Counted from the stretch's first letter, positions 11,449 to 23,495 are shown. The stretch: DNA of 64,000 nucleotides from Amborella trichopoda (GCF_000471905.2 NW_006500355.1:1001713-1065712); one strand, 5' to 3'. Translations and numbers: made by a program. The notes: a model not told the origin generated them from the letters alone.

Positions 11449-12015
11449 AATTAATTAGAAATCCTCAACCACTAAATTTCACATTTGGTGGTCAATAATG
11501 AGTGTGATCTCCTTTATACAAAAAAGAAAATAGTTTTATTATTGTGAGCTTGATGGCCTAGAACTATCAGACAACTAATGTTCAATGACAACTAATAAGG
11601 GTAGTAGGGAAATTCCCTACTACCCTTAATTGGACTTTGTGTGCAATTAATTAGAAATTCTCAATGACTAAATTTCACATTTAGCAGTCAATAATGAGTG
11701 TGATCTCTTTTATACAAAAGAGCAAATAGCTTTATTATTGTGAGCTCTATGGCTTAGAACTACCAGACAACTAATGTTCAATGACAACTAAAAAGGGTAG
11801 TAGGGTATTTCTTTGCTACCCTTAATTGGACTTTGTGGGTAATTAATGAGAAATCCCCAACCACCTGATTTCACATTTAGTCGTTAATAATGAGTGTGAC
11901 TTCCTTTATACCAAAAGTAAATAGTCTTATTATCGTGAGCTCGATGGGCTAAAACTATATGATAACTAATGTCAATCGACAACTAATTAGTGTGGCAAGG
12001 TGTTTCGATCACTAT
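11449..12015. repeat. 196-bp tandem repeat, about three units
   Basis: Units start near 11449, 11645 and 11841 with AATTAATTAGAAAT or close variants. They run through CACATTTAG, AATAATGAGTGTGA, TATTATTGTGAGCT and GACAACTAA. The first unit contains a near-perfect 31-nt palindrome (11597-11627; arms AAGGGTAGTAGGGAA and its complement), and the second holds a weaker version. Non-coding. Confidence 0.85.
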
Positions 12016-12140
12016 TTTTATACTTTTGGTGCAGTTGAGTCAAGGCCATTTCTCTTCCAAAAAATTAGGTCAAAAAGATTTATGGAAAAACTAAAAATAA
12101 AACAGTTTGCATGCACCATCCCAATCCTGATTTAAGAGTA

Positions 12141-12810
12141 GGGTGGCAACGGGTCAAGTCGGGACCCGAACCCGAAAAATGATATGAGACACAGACTCGG
12201 ACCCAGGCCCGAAAATATAGTGTGGTACCCGAAGCCGACCCAAAAATTAAAATGTTTATGTATAACTATATTAAAATATATTTTATATATGGAAAAAGCT
12301 TATATAAGATTGCAACCTTAAAATGTAGAATCATAGATGCACCTCAAAATATCCATCGGAAAAGGTTGTTTTGATGTGGAAAATATCTCTAATTAATCAA
12401 CTCGACATCGGGATGTATGAATATGAAAGGAAAAAAAAAATTGGAGTCCCAGAAATTGTGCATCTTGCAATACATTATCTAGACCGTCAATTTTCAATAT
12501 TTTCATATGTTTATAGATCTGCTTGATTTTAACCATTTTTGGAGTTTAAAATTTTATAATTAGATATGAAAATAGATTTTGAGATATAAAAATACATATT
12601 ATGATAAATTTTGGAGTTGCGCTTTATTCGGATTATTTAAGGTTGCAACCTTGTAGAAGCCGCACCCTTATATATTGGGATTCAAAAAATATTATTGAAC
12701 TCAGATCCGAACTCGGACCCAACTTACCCAGACCCAAATAGTATTTGGATCCAAGATTTGGACCCGGACCCAACCCGTTGTGTCTAATTTTTTGATCCAT
12801 TGCTACCCCT
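12141..12810. mobile_element. MITE 'E' copy 3 interrupted by MITE 'B'
   Basis: The outer element starts GGGTGGCAACGGGTCAAG and ends CATTGCTACCCC, with flanks ATTTAAGAG and ATTTAGGAG. Within it, about 12291-12672 is a B-type MITE with inverted ends around TATATAAGATTGCAACCTTA and AAGGTTGCAACCTTGTAGA. Both are non-coding, and the E halves on each side keep their usual CCGAACCC-type words. Confidence 0.7.
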
Positions 12811-13082
12811 ATTTAGGAGATTGAATCTCAGCCACAAGTGTTTGCCTTTATGAGGGCATGTTAAATAACTACATACAACATCCTTTCCCCTCTGCCCAAA
12901 TAAAACAAAAACATACATACACACCAAAAAAAAAAAAAAACCACACATATATTGACAGTGTTACTGTTAGCCATAAGATGCAAAACTAGACCACTGGAAG
13001 TATGTCATAATTTGTCATCAACATCTATAAAATGTTTTTTTTAATGATATGACACACCCTTAGCTACCCAATTCCATGCAAG

Positions 13083-13467
13083 ATGAAGTTTCTATAAGAC
13101 CAACGTTTTATGAAAACAAAATAAAGTCACACCTCAAATCCTCATTCAGAAAGCACTTTTGGCAATGGAAATCTTCACTATGGATCTAAAATCAATTTTC
13201 AACATCGACAATAAAATTTAAACTAAAAAAACATTATAGATCTTACGGATCTATTACCACTAATGGATAGTCTAGATAATTTGTTACAATATACATTGTT
13301 TTTCAGACCTTAAAGTCTTGATTGTTTTTCACAACCACAATGTTCAAGCTGAGATGATATGTGTAAAGGTTTTTCACTGTTCTGAATTGTAATTTTTTAT
13401 AAGTTATAAGGTGATGCTTTACTTATTTTGATAGGGTTGTAGCCCTCGCAAACCATTTTCCTTTCAT
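13083..13467. mobile_element. MITE 'D' copy 2
   Basis: Begins GAAGTTTCTATAAG and ends GCAAACCATTTTCC. It is collinear with 24452-24826 and with the split copy at 3935-5795. Non-coding. Confidence 0.6.
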
Positions 13468-13527
13468 GTATGACAACGTGTGGTAGTAGTGACCTTACAT
13501 AAAAAAAGTGCGTCTTAAAGCATTTGG

Positions 13528-14022
13528 ATCAAAAGGGCACGCTTGTTATGCTTCCCCTGCTGCATAAAAATTATATACTTCCCCCTATCCAACCTTTTAT
13601 TTTAAATGGATGGCTGAAATGGCTCCAGTTACAATGTCACATCTCTACACTATTTTATTTCTAGTTTTTTTCTACAAATTATTTTGACACCAAATCTCGA
13701 GCGTCCACTCCTCTTTGATACTCGCACTTGAAAAAAATATAAAAAATATTTCCAACAAAATAAAATAACCAAAATACAACTTAAAGTTTCAAAAGATATT
13801 TTGGTTATTTTATTTTATCGAAAAAATATTTTTAATATTTTTTTTAGGTACACCCCATTGAAAAGATGACATATACCAAATTTCACTTTCATACAATTTG
13901 TAAAAAAAAAAACTATAAATAAAATTCTTTGAGATGTCAGATCATAGATCAGTGGCTCACTTGATCTAAATTGGACGGTTGGATGGGGGGGGAGGAAATA
14001 TATATCTTCTATACTATAGTAT
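13528..14022. mobile_element. MITE 'C' copy 1
   Basis: The left end contains TATGCTTCCCCTGCTGCATA and CCCCCTATCCAACC. The right end contains GGACGGTTGGATGGGGGGG followed by TATATCTTCTATACTATAG, the inverted counterpart. Collinear with the better copy at 14208-14715. Non-coding. Confidence 0.65.
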
Positions 14023-14200
14023 AATTAGAAGTGAAACTAGATAGGTATTTGAGCTGGTCACCGAACTAGACGGGTGTTTGAGCCGGTTTAGTCAGGTGCC
14101 AGATCATTATAAATTGCACTAAAAATTTTGTTATTCTCAAAAGATCCATATTTTTGTAAAATCTAATTAGTTTATATCTAGTTGCTACCATGCCGTTTTA

Positions 14201-14718
14201 GTCAGGGGCAAGCTTTGTATGCTTCCCCTACAACATACAAGTTATATCCTCCCCCTTATCCAATTGTCCATTTTGAATGGAGGGTTAAGATTGCCCCAAT
14301 CACAATGCCACGTCTGTAGACTATTTTATTTTCAATTTTTTTCTATAAAGTATTTTGACACCAAAATTTGGATGTCGATTCCTCTATTAAACTCGCACTA
14401 CAAAAAAATATAATTTTTTTTTTTCAATAAAATTAAATGACCAAAATACCCCTGAAATTTTAAAGGGGTAATTTGGTCATTATATTTAATCAAAAAAATA
14501 TTTCTAATATTTTTTATAAGTGCGCCCCAATGAAAAGATGACACGTACCAAATTTCATATTCATACAATTTGTATAAAAAAACCTAAAAATAAAATACTT
14601 TGAGACTTCAGATCTAAGATCAAACGGTGAGTGTTTATCTTGATCAAAATTGGACGGTTGGATAGTAGGGGGAGGATAGAACTTCTATGCTATAGGGGAA
14701 GCATAGAAACCGTTCCCT
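14201..14718. mobile_element. MITE 'C' copy 2 with about 65-bp inverted ends
   Basis: Left end GGGCAAGCTTTGTATGCTTC, then CCCTACAACATACAAG, CCTCCCCCTTATCCAATTGT. Right end: GGACGGTTGGATAGTAGGGG and GCTATAGGGGAAGCATAGAA, its inverted counterpart. The flanks TTTAGTCAG and TTTAGTTTG agree at 7 of 9 bases, suggesting a Mutator-like 9-bp target duplication. No ORF of interest. Confidence 0.7.
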
Positions 14719-15380
14719 TTAGTTTGGATATGAGAAAAAAAAGATTTTCATAAATAGTGCATATCGAAACCCTTCCCAATCTGTAGCAAAATGTTGTTTT
14801 ACTATAGCAAATCATCGATTCCTTTATAGACTCGGCCAATTTTCTATATACATGCAAAACCAAAACGGGGTGACCGATCCCTAGGTCGGACCGGAAAATT
14901 CCGTGCCAACTCAATGTTTTTTAAATTACTGGTTTGAACTTTAAACCCTTGATCTCCCTTACCAAAAAGCAATATCAAAATAGTGGAACTTTAGCCTTGT
15001 GGGATCACCTCTAACTAAAGGGAAGGATTTCTATGCTTCCCCTATATCATAGAAGTCCTATCTTTTTTTTCTCATTTTCGAGATGTAGGAATATGAGAAA
15101 AAAAAGATTTTGAGTCCTATAAATAGTGCATATCACAACACATTATCTATAGACCATCCATTTTCAAAATTTTGATATGTTTATAGATCTGCTTGATTTG
15201 AACTCTTTTTGGAGTTTAAAATTTTACAACTAGATATGAAAATAGATTTTCATATAATCCGAAATAAATTTTACAGAAAAATTATATGTTATGATAAAAT
15301 TTGGAGGTGCGCATTAATTGGATTGTTTAAGGTTGCGACTTCATAGAAACCATACCCTTTAAATAATCATGTATGTATTT
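14719..15380. mobile_element. Scrambled fragments of MITEs B and C
   Basis: 14724-14775 is a B-interior fragment directly abutting the C element. 15014-15062 is a lone C-type left end (TTTCTATGCTTCCCCTATAT). 15085-15360 is the right half of a B element ending AAGGTTGCGACTTCATAGAA. These look like rearranged or decayed insertions; no gene. Confidence 0.5.
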
Positions 15381-15387
15381 AATATAA

Positions 15388-15782
15388 GGAAAAGTTTATA
15401 TAAGGTTGCAACCTTAAAATGTAGAATTGCAGATGCACATAAAAAATCCATTGGTAAAGGTTGTTTTAATGTTGAAATACCCTCTAATTGATCGTTTTGA
15501 CATCGAAAGGTATGACTATGAAAGAAAAAAAGGATTTTGAGCACCATAAATGGTGCATCTTACAACATATTATCTAGACCGTCCATTTTCAATATTTTCA
15601 TATGCCTATAGATCTACTTGATTTTAATTACTTTTGGAGTTTAAAATTTTATATTAGATTTGAAAATAGATTTTGAGATAATCTTAAAAATATTTTACAG
15701 CAAAATTATATGTTATGATAAAATTTGAAGGTGCACCTTAAATAGATTGTTTAAGGTTGAACCTTATGGAAACCACATCCTT
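15388..15782. mobile_element. MITE 'B' full-length copy
   Basis: Starts GGAAAAGTTTATATAAGG, then TTGCAACCTTAAAATG. Ends TTTAAGGTTGAACCTTATGG, then AAACCACATCC. Inverted ends of about 37 bp, about 395 bp in total. Related to the A family by its outermost sequence. Non-coding. Confidence 0.7.
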
Positions 15783-15800
15783 TGACATAATATTTATATA

Positions 15801-16418
15801 GGGAAAATATCTTATTATTCTCTATTTTTAATTTAGATATCTCATCGTACCCAAGAATTGAAAATATTACTCGTAAGCAATAGGACTCCATTTTTTGTAT
15901 CTTCCAATCCTCTAAACCCTTTTGACCATGTATTATTGACCTCAACAACTTATAAAATGACTCTATTTCTATCTATTTAAAACTCCATCTCTCTCACATA
16001 ATCGTCTCTCTCTCAAAACTCAATCTCTCTCTCACACCATCATTTATCTCTCTCAAAATAACATCTCTCTCCCTAAAACTCAAACTCCATTTCTCTCTCT
16101 CACATAAGAAGGTGTGCTCGTGTATGTGCTCAAGCTAAATCCCTTGGCTGGTAAACTCATCGAGAATAAGAAAGTGTGCTCGTGTTCGAGCTAAAGCTAA
16201 ATCCCTTGGTTGGTAAACTTATCGAGAAGCGTAGAGAAAGAGATGGAGTTTGAATATGGTGTCATTTTAGTATTTATTTGAATAAAAAATTTATGGTAAA
16301 AAAGGTGCAAGGGTTGTAAAATAGAAAAGATGAAGTATTTTTGCTTACGAGTAACACTTTAAATTCTTGAGTCATGGGATATGGAAGTTAAAAATAAGAG
16401 ATAAGAAGACATTTTTCC
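15801..16418. mobile_element. Mutator-like MITE with about 105-bp inverted ends and exact 9-bp target duplication
   Basis: Left end GGGAAAATATCTTATTATTC through ATTACTCGTAAGCAA to about 15920. The right end (16310-16418) is its inverted counterpart, with TTGCTTACGAGTAACACTTT and ending GACATTTTTCC. ATTTATATA is repeated exactly at 15792-15800 and 16419-16427. The interior has CT-rich tracts and a tandem duplication of about 62 bp (about 16109-16230) containing GCTAAATCCCTTGG. No ORF. Confidence 0.8.
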
Positions 16419-16439
16419 ATTTATATATTATTTTTCCAT

Positions 16440-16665
16440 TTATATATTATATTAATTGGCATCGTCGGTGTCCGGGCCGGGTCTACGGGCACTAGAGCCA
16501 GAGAATGACAAGTCCGGGCCTTTTCCAGCTCTTGTCAAACATTCCGAATGTTTTCATGTCTTTAACATTGCCCTCTCCTGTTCTCCCTCTTACGCGCCTC
16601 TGTTCTCATCTGCTTTGCGCAAGCCAAGGTCTGTTCGCGCCGCGCACCCTTCCCTCGTATAACAG
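16440..16665 (+). other. Probable promoter/5' leader exon of PNO1
   Basis: A locally GC-richer stretch ends in AACAG|GTACTTTC, a good donor (exon end 16665). A matching acceptor TTTTTCAG lies at 19611-19618, just before the PNO1 start codon. Short ORFs here are probably untranslated sequence. The transcription start is not visible. CT-rich tracts follow at 16680-16860, as is common in plant leaders and first introns. Confidence 0.45.
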
Positions 16666-16823
16666 GTACTTTCTCATCCCTCTCTCTCTGTCTATCTCTC
16701 GCATCCCCGACCTCATCTCTCTAGAGCTCTCACACCACTGCTCTCTCTCTCTCTGCAAATACCTCTACCCCAAATCTTTCTATCTCTATCTCTCTTAGTC
16801 AATGGGTAAAAGCCATTTCATAG

Positions 16824-16854
<31 letters not shown>

Positions 16855-19618
16855 GAGCTAGGCAGCACAGGGGAGCTTGGGTCTGGCCACGCATCTCTCT
16901 CTCTCCATGAAGGAAGAGAGAGATAAGGCTTGGGGCGTGACATTTTTGGTCACTTATTTATGCAGGGTTTTTATATATGGTTCTTTTACTGGTTTCCCTC
17001 GCTCTTTATTTTTTTCCTTTTTGCCTAATTTTATTTTGCTTCTTGCAATTGTGAATGTAATTGTGTTAACCTATTAATGTATGTTATGGGTTCTTGTTAC
17101 CTTTTTTTTTTTATTAGCTATTTTCTCTGTTTTATTTTTTTATCCTGTAATGTTTTCTAATTTTATTTGGGTTTCAATTCCAGAAACGTGTAGAACTTGT
17201 GCTATTTTGGCTTCTGATATTGACCAGAACTAGAGAATGATAAGGGATTTTAATGGATGAAGGACTTTCAGGGGTTTTTTAATTGAGATGGAGGAAATTC
17301 AGATTATGCATATTTAATAATTATTTAAAAAATTATAGCACTATTGGATGTCCATTCTGAAACTGCAGAGTTTTATATGTGAATTCAAGGGCACGTTCAG
17401 TAAGCCAGATGATCAGTGTTTCTTATTTTTTAAGAATAACCGGAAAGGTAGATTTTTAAACTAATATTTCTATAAATCTTTGTTGGTTTTCCCCTATTTA
17501 TTGGGCTGATTTTTTTCTGAAACTCTTAGATGTTTATCATTCCAGTAAAACTACTTTTCTCATTCCTTCTTCAGTTTTTTCTCTCTAGATGTTGCAATAT
17601 AAAACTTTTTCTTTTTTAGGTGTTTGGGATGAAATTCCTAAATTTACATGAACTTTGTTGTAATTTGAACTAGTTGCTTATTCCTATATTTCTATTTGTT
17701 GAAACTGTCGAAGAAGTTTATTTTATTGCGAGCTGTTGGCTTATCTTGTCAGATTACTTTGTAGATTTGAAATACTCCCATCAAAACTCAATGGAACAAT
17801 TAGAATATTTTGAGTTTTTGGTTGTCAAAGTTCACAAAAGAATTTCTTATTTTCAGAGTTTTTAAAATGATTGTCCTTCTTTCTTATGGATGATTTATGG
17901 GATTCTTAGCAGAATGGTGATACACTACCCTTTAATTTTAGAAGACCTCCCCATGAGTCTTAATGGATTTTTCGAAGTTTCATGAAGTATTTAAGTTCTA
18001 TGAGAATTAGAATATTGAGGGCTGTCTAACCATTGAAATATGACATTCGTACGCTTTTTCTTCTTTTTTTGCCTTCTTTCCTTTATCATCTCTGTGTGTG
18101 TGTGGTGATAGTATGTATTAGTGCTTTTTGTTAAGTATTTGGATAAAATATTTCATTTTGTCTTCTTATTTTGATTGATCTCTTCCTTTTTCTTTTTCTT
18201 TCATGTGTAGGACTTTTGGATTTTTCAGCTACCTAGTTTTTCTTTTTCTCTCTATCATCTTCTCTTGATCTTTTGTTTTCACCTATCATATTGGGTATGG
18301 GGTATCAAACAGAGAGTTTGAGAGACTTTCTCAGGCAAATAAGCATTGGTACAATTGTTTTTCTCTCTTAAATTACTATTTAAACTTATCCAATCCAATC
18401 CCCTGCGTTTGTTCTTGTCTCATTCTTGTTCTCTTATCTCTTCAAAAATCTTTGTTGTTTCCTGTTCTCTTATCTCTTTAATTTTTGGTATTAGCTTCAT
18501 CTAGCATTCGAAGATTCACTTATGATAACTTCGATCTATATTCCCATGCCCCTCATATGACACCTCCAAAGGCTCAGAACCCGATCTTATTTGATGCATG
18601 AGCTTCGAAGATGTGGTTACAATCTGGTTACCTGGAACTTACAAAGTCCGCATAATGGAGCATTGATCTTTTTGGAAAATCGGATCTCAGACTCCAATTG
18701 ATGTTAACCAGAGAAACCACAAAGCAAAACACAAATCAAGGTTCAAGTTTGATTATATTAGAAAGAGTTCGGGAACTAGGTCCTTTATAAGCAACCTATT
18801 GATTTCCAATCTCCTATAGTTTGGCAGGGGATGCATACCCGATTGACACTCCAATGTTCAAATTAAAGAAGTTATCTTTATTTCGCTAAATATATGCATA
18901 GAGTTGCTCTAGTTGAATTACTATGTTGGTGTAATTGGAACTTGTCTTTATATCTCTAAATATATGCATAGAGTTGCTCTAGTTGAATTACTATGTTGGT
19001 GTAATTGGAACGAGCTTGTCGATGATATAAACAAAAGAACTGGCTCGTTTCTGCCCTTCACCCTTGCAAGTTTTGTATTTACATGATGGAAGTATTTCTG
19101 TTGTGTCCCCTATTCAAAGTTACATGGGTTGATTTTATCACAATGTGAAGCTACTTGCTTTCACTGTTATGTTTTTTTTGTGGGGGCATAATATGGTATG
19201 AAGAATTGGAGCATTATTTTGTTTTGAATGTGAGCATTATAATTAGATCTGGTGAAGATTGTGGGCGTCTTAAACGTCTTCTTCATAGAAGACATATCAG
19301 TCTCATATCACTAAAAAATGAATGAACAGTTAAAACTAGCTTATTCACAACTCTCCAGAAGCCTAACGTTCCCTGGGTCAATCAAGTGGGTTTCCTTACT
19401 ATTTCAGACATGTTATCAAACACAATTCCTAATACTTCCAAAAGGATTATTTTCCAGTTCCCAGGAAAGAAGACTTGTTTCTAGGGAATGTTTACTTTCC
19501 AGCAATCAAATAGGCTGATTCTTGAGGCCTGAATCTCTCTCTCTTCATCGTTCAATGCATGCAAATTTTTTGGGCTTTCCGTAGTGCCTGAAACTTCATT
19601 GGCTCTAGTGTTTTTCAG
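16666..19618 (+). other. Probable PNO1 leader intron (about 2.95 kb)
   Basis: T-rich, intron-like sequence with GT at 16666 and AG at 19617-19618. It contains a CT microsatellite (16831-16854) and a direct tandem duplication of about 70 bp (about 18871-18940 and 18941-19011, each with ATGCATAGAGTTGCTCTAGT). About 18480-18800 has a more balanced composition but no recognisable protein. It is inferred from splice signals only. Confidence 0.45.
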
Positions 19619-19620
19619 GC

Positions 19621-22600
19621 ATGCAGGGCTCCGAAGCTCCAGATTCCATGGCCGTAGACCAGGCTCAAGCTCAAACCAGGCTGAGGTTCGAGCCCCTAAA
19701 GGCCCATGAGATGAACGATGGGAGGGTCCAGTTTCGGAAGGTCTCGGTGCCTGCGCATAGGTTCAGTCCTTTGAAGAAGGCATGGATGGAAATTTACACT
19801 CCTGTGTACGAGCAAATGAAGATTGACATCCGGATGAACCTCAAGGTACAGCAAGTTCTTAGAGAGTTGCTCTTTTTTGTGTGGTTTGGTAGTGTTTTTC
19901 ATGGACATTAAATTCGGGGATTTGGATTTAGACTTTAGTCTCATTTTGTATCTTGGAAGAGTTGGTTCTGGATCTGGTCAACTTGATCAATCTTATTCCC
20001 ACGAAGAGTAATTCCTATATTTGTATATTTAGGTCCCGTCTTTGGTGTTTCTTTATATTACAATGTTACTATTACCGTGGTTTGATTTTGTTAAATCCAT
20101 TCGGATCCAACAATTGGGGTTTTGTTGCAGTTCTCTGCTTTATGTGACATGGTCCATGAATTTGTTGCTGATGCAGTCTTAGATCATTTATGTTCTTTGC
20201 TGAATCGTTTTAATTGAATTACCGCTTTAATTATTAGCACACATCTAGATGCTACTAGGCAGTGGCCAATGTTTAAGAAGGCGGATTCGGCTGCCTAGGC
20301 AGGGCACAGATACCTGGCAACCTGGAGAAAAAGGGGCCCTCTAGGTCCTTTATGATGATATTTGGGGGTTACTGTTGGTTATTAAATCCCTGATTGAGTA
20401 CATAGAACATCTATTTTTTTAAAAGAACATTGTTTCATAGTTACGAACGAACATCTGATTTTTTTCTCCTTTTCAATATTTCGTCAATCCGAGGAAGAAA
20501 ATGAACTAGCATGTTTGAGTTTATTGACATTCTTTTAGGATTGAGTTACCGGATCTTAATAAATGTTAAAAAACTCAAAATAAAACTTACACTGCAATGG
20601 GCCAATAATTGAAAGCCAAAAATGAAAAAGAAATCCACATAAACCATAAGAAAATTGAAAAAAAAAAAAAAAATCAATACCCAACATTCATAAATATTGC
20701 CAAACCCTAAACCTAGAAATGGAATACACTAACCTGTTAAAACCCAATTGAACTTGACTCGAATTGGTGACCTTTGGGTTGCCAAAAGACCTCTCTTGCA
20801 AGACCTCAAAGTCTCAAAAAGTTTTGGATTGAATGCTTATCCAATTTTGCTAGAAATCAAAAAGTTTGAATTTTTTTTATCCTTAAAACGGGGGAAATGT
20901 CAAATTGTGCTATTTGCCAAGGGCGTTTTTTCAACGTCAGCCAAGGGTGTTTCGTCTAGCCGCATACTAGCCCGAATAGTGCCCTGCCTGGGCCCTATTC
21001 AGTCATTGACAGTGGCGATCTTGGTTGAGGGAATTGGTTTTAGGGTTTTGAAAATTGTCTTTCCTTTCTGGGGAATAAATCATTTTGGAAGTTTTTTTTT
21101 AACCTAATTTTCTGATGAGTTTGATTCGAAGTGTTGTTTTTGAAGTGGTATTAGTTTGCTTGTCATTATTGTGACCTAGCTTTGGATTAGGTTGAAGTTT
21201 TGGCTACTATGCCATGGGTGTTGGTCCAATCAGGGTCCCACATATGGTAAATATGTTCCGTCTTCTGTAGCAAAATTCACCCATTTAATTCCAACTCCCA
21301 AATATTTTTACACTTTATGGAGAGTTCAAGTTATTTTGTTTTTTTTTTTAGTTTTCCATATGGTACATGTGTTTCAATCTCAAGAACCACTTGTTTTCCA
21401 TGTGTAGGTTGTTTTGAAGCATATTTTCTTGTGTGTTTTCATCGTTGTTTTTGTTTCGGAACTGTCTTAAGGACACAAGCCTTTACATGTTCACTAGTTT
21501 CATGCTGGTTTAAAATTTGTGCAAGACTCAGAAGTTGGTGTACCACAACATATGGTCATTCTAATGGAAGAATTGGAAGGCATTGCAATAATAGGAAGTG
21601 GTGTGAAGCATTAGTTGAGTGTTGAATTAATTTGCTGATAAAGATATGTTTAATAACGCATCTAACAGACCCTAAAACTTCTAAATTTGGTTCTTTGTTC
21701 TGCCACTTGATGTCCTTGAGGTTGTTGCATATGAACAACTTCAAGCCTTTATTGTCTATCAACTCAAAGTTCACTTATGAGAAAACCTCTCATAAGTCCA
21801 CCATGAACTGGTCTTCCACTTATCAGGGCCTGAGTTCATGTTCACATAAGTAAGCTTTATCCTTTATTCTGCTGTGTCCAGACAAAGGGATGAACTTAAG
21901 GGACCACATTACTGTCAAATAAAGTAGGAGTATTTTGTCTTCCCATCATGTGGTTGCTGCAGCTATTCTCTAAATACCACTCTCTTTTTATCTCCCTTGT
22001 CATATGACATGGTTCTTATGTTACCCTCCGATGTTTTTTCTCCTCACAGCACCATCTGTAATGTCACCCTTTGAATTTTTTATTTAGGCTTTAAGCAGTG
22101 TTATTTGCAAACAATTAACCATTCAATTATAAAAAAATCAGCTTTATCTATAATTTGAAAACCAACATACGCCTAAGGTGTACAGGTTACATTGTTTTGA
22201 AAATCTGTTTCTTTTTATTTTTATTTTTGGGGAACAAGTTTTGAATTATAAAATTTGAGCTTGTGCTTTGAGTTTGCTAAAATCCGTTTGTTTCTCGTGT
22301 TCAGGCTAGAAAGGTGGAATTGAAGACACGAACGGACACTCCCGATATCAGCAACCTTCAGAAATGTGTGGATTTTGTGCATGCATTTATGCTCGGGTTT
22401 GATTTACCTGATGCCATTGCCCTTTTGCGCCTTGATGACCTCTATGTCGATTCGTTTGAGATTAAAGATGTCAAGACTTTGCGAGGCGAGCACCTCTCTA
22501 GGGCAATTGGAAGGCTCTCTGGTAAAGGTGGCAAGACCAAGTTTGCAATTGAGAATTCTACTCGAACAAGGATTGTTATAGCCGACTCAAAGATTCACAT

Positions 22601-22727
22601 ATTGGGTTCATTCTTGAACATTAAAGTAGCTAGGGATTCTCTTTGCAGTCTCATCTTAGGATCACCTGCAGGTAAGGTTTATTCTAAGCTCAGAGCTATC
22701 AGTGCCAGAATGGCCGAGAAGTTTTGA
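19621..22727 (+). CDS. PNO1: PNO1/Dim2-like KH-domain ribosome biogenesis factor
   Basis: Two coding exons, 19621-19845 and 22305-22727, joined at CTCAAG|GTACAG and TTCAG|GCTAGA. They give 215 aa, the usual size for plant PNO1. PNO1 (partner of NOB1; yeast Dim2) binds pre-18S rRNA in the nucleolus and on pre-40S particles and helps NOB1 make the 3' end of 18S rRNA. The N-terminal 30 residues are variable. The conserved part starts at RVQFRKVSVPAHRFSPLKKA (about 35-54), followed by an N-terminal KH-like region (about 70-130, FMLGFDLPDAIALLRLDDLY) and a C-terminal KH domain with a GKGGKTKFAIEN loop (about 150-161). It ends SARMAEKF. The start is the first ATG, two bases after the presumed leader-intron acceptor; M10 is an alternative. 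The intron (19846-22304) is 2459 bp. Confidence 0.93.
19846..22304 (+). other. PNO1 coding intron
   Basis: A 2459-bp GT-AG intron. A T-rich tract and several small ORFs were seen, none resembling a known protein. Two patches with GCCTAGGCAGGGCAC (about 20293) and GTGCCCTGCCTGGGC (about 20980) are near complements. They could be the ends of an old inserted element of about 700 bp, which is unproven. Confidence 0.6.
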
Positions 22728-23078
22728 CATTCATATACCTATTGCTTGAGTTATTCTTGTTTGGTGCCGAACCTCTTAAAAGAAAAAGAAAAAGATTGCT
22801 AGTTTCTTCTTGTGATTCAGGTGGCGCGTCGATTTTGTTCATTGAACTTGAGTTTTGCTAGTTAATGAGAAAGAGGAAGGGGAAGGGGAAAAAAAACAGA
22901 AAAAGTGGCTGTAGCATTCTTATGATGCTTGCATTAGTTTTTTGCTTACTGAATATGATTTTACTTATTAAGTATTGTATCAGTTATGGGAAGTGAAATC
23001 ATTTGTTTGCTGATGCAGAATTTACATAAAGTTTGGTGCTCAAATCTTTTCAAATTCATTTATTCCATCATAGAAAAA
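22728..23078. other. PNO1 3' untranslated region and downstream
   Basis: Contains an A/G-rich patch (about 22778-22900) and no further gene. An exact poly(A) signal could not be chosen. Confidence 0.4.
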
Positions 23079-23495
23079 GGAAAAAGTTTATATAAGGGCG
23101 AGGCTCTAAACAATTAAATTAAGGCGCACTTCAAAAGTCCACTAGAAATGGTTATTTCGAAGCACAAAAGCCCTCAAATTGATCATCTAAACCTCAAGTT
23201 GTATGAACAAGAGAAAAAATGGATTTCAAGTATTGAAAATAGTCCATCTTATAATGTATTTATGGACAGTCAATTTTTAAGATTTTTTTAGCATTCATAG
23301 ATAAATTTATCTATTTAAAGCTCTAAATTTTATAATTAGATGTGGATATAAAGTTTCAAGCCATGACAAAGATATCACGAACATTTCCCGTATTGAAAAA
23401 AGAGATTTGCAGTATCGAAAAACATATTTTTATACTGTTTAAAGGTGCGCCTTACTTTGATTATTTGGGGCCCTTAGACCTATGCAAACCGCACC
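23079..23495. mobile_element. MITE 'A' copy 3
   Basis: Starts GGAAAAAGTTTATATAAGG, then GCGAGGCTCTAAACAATT. Ends GGTGCGCCTTACTTTGATTA and CCTATGCAAACCGCACC. Collinear with 7872-8268. The long ORFs that cross it in both directions do not resemble proteins and are MITE-derived. Confidence 0.7.

Noticed and set aside
20293..20995. Possible transposon in the PNO1 intron, from near-complementary GCCTAGGCAGGGC words
   Set aside because: The match is about 15 bases with no target duplication and no conserved interior seen; not enough to call.
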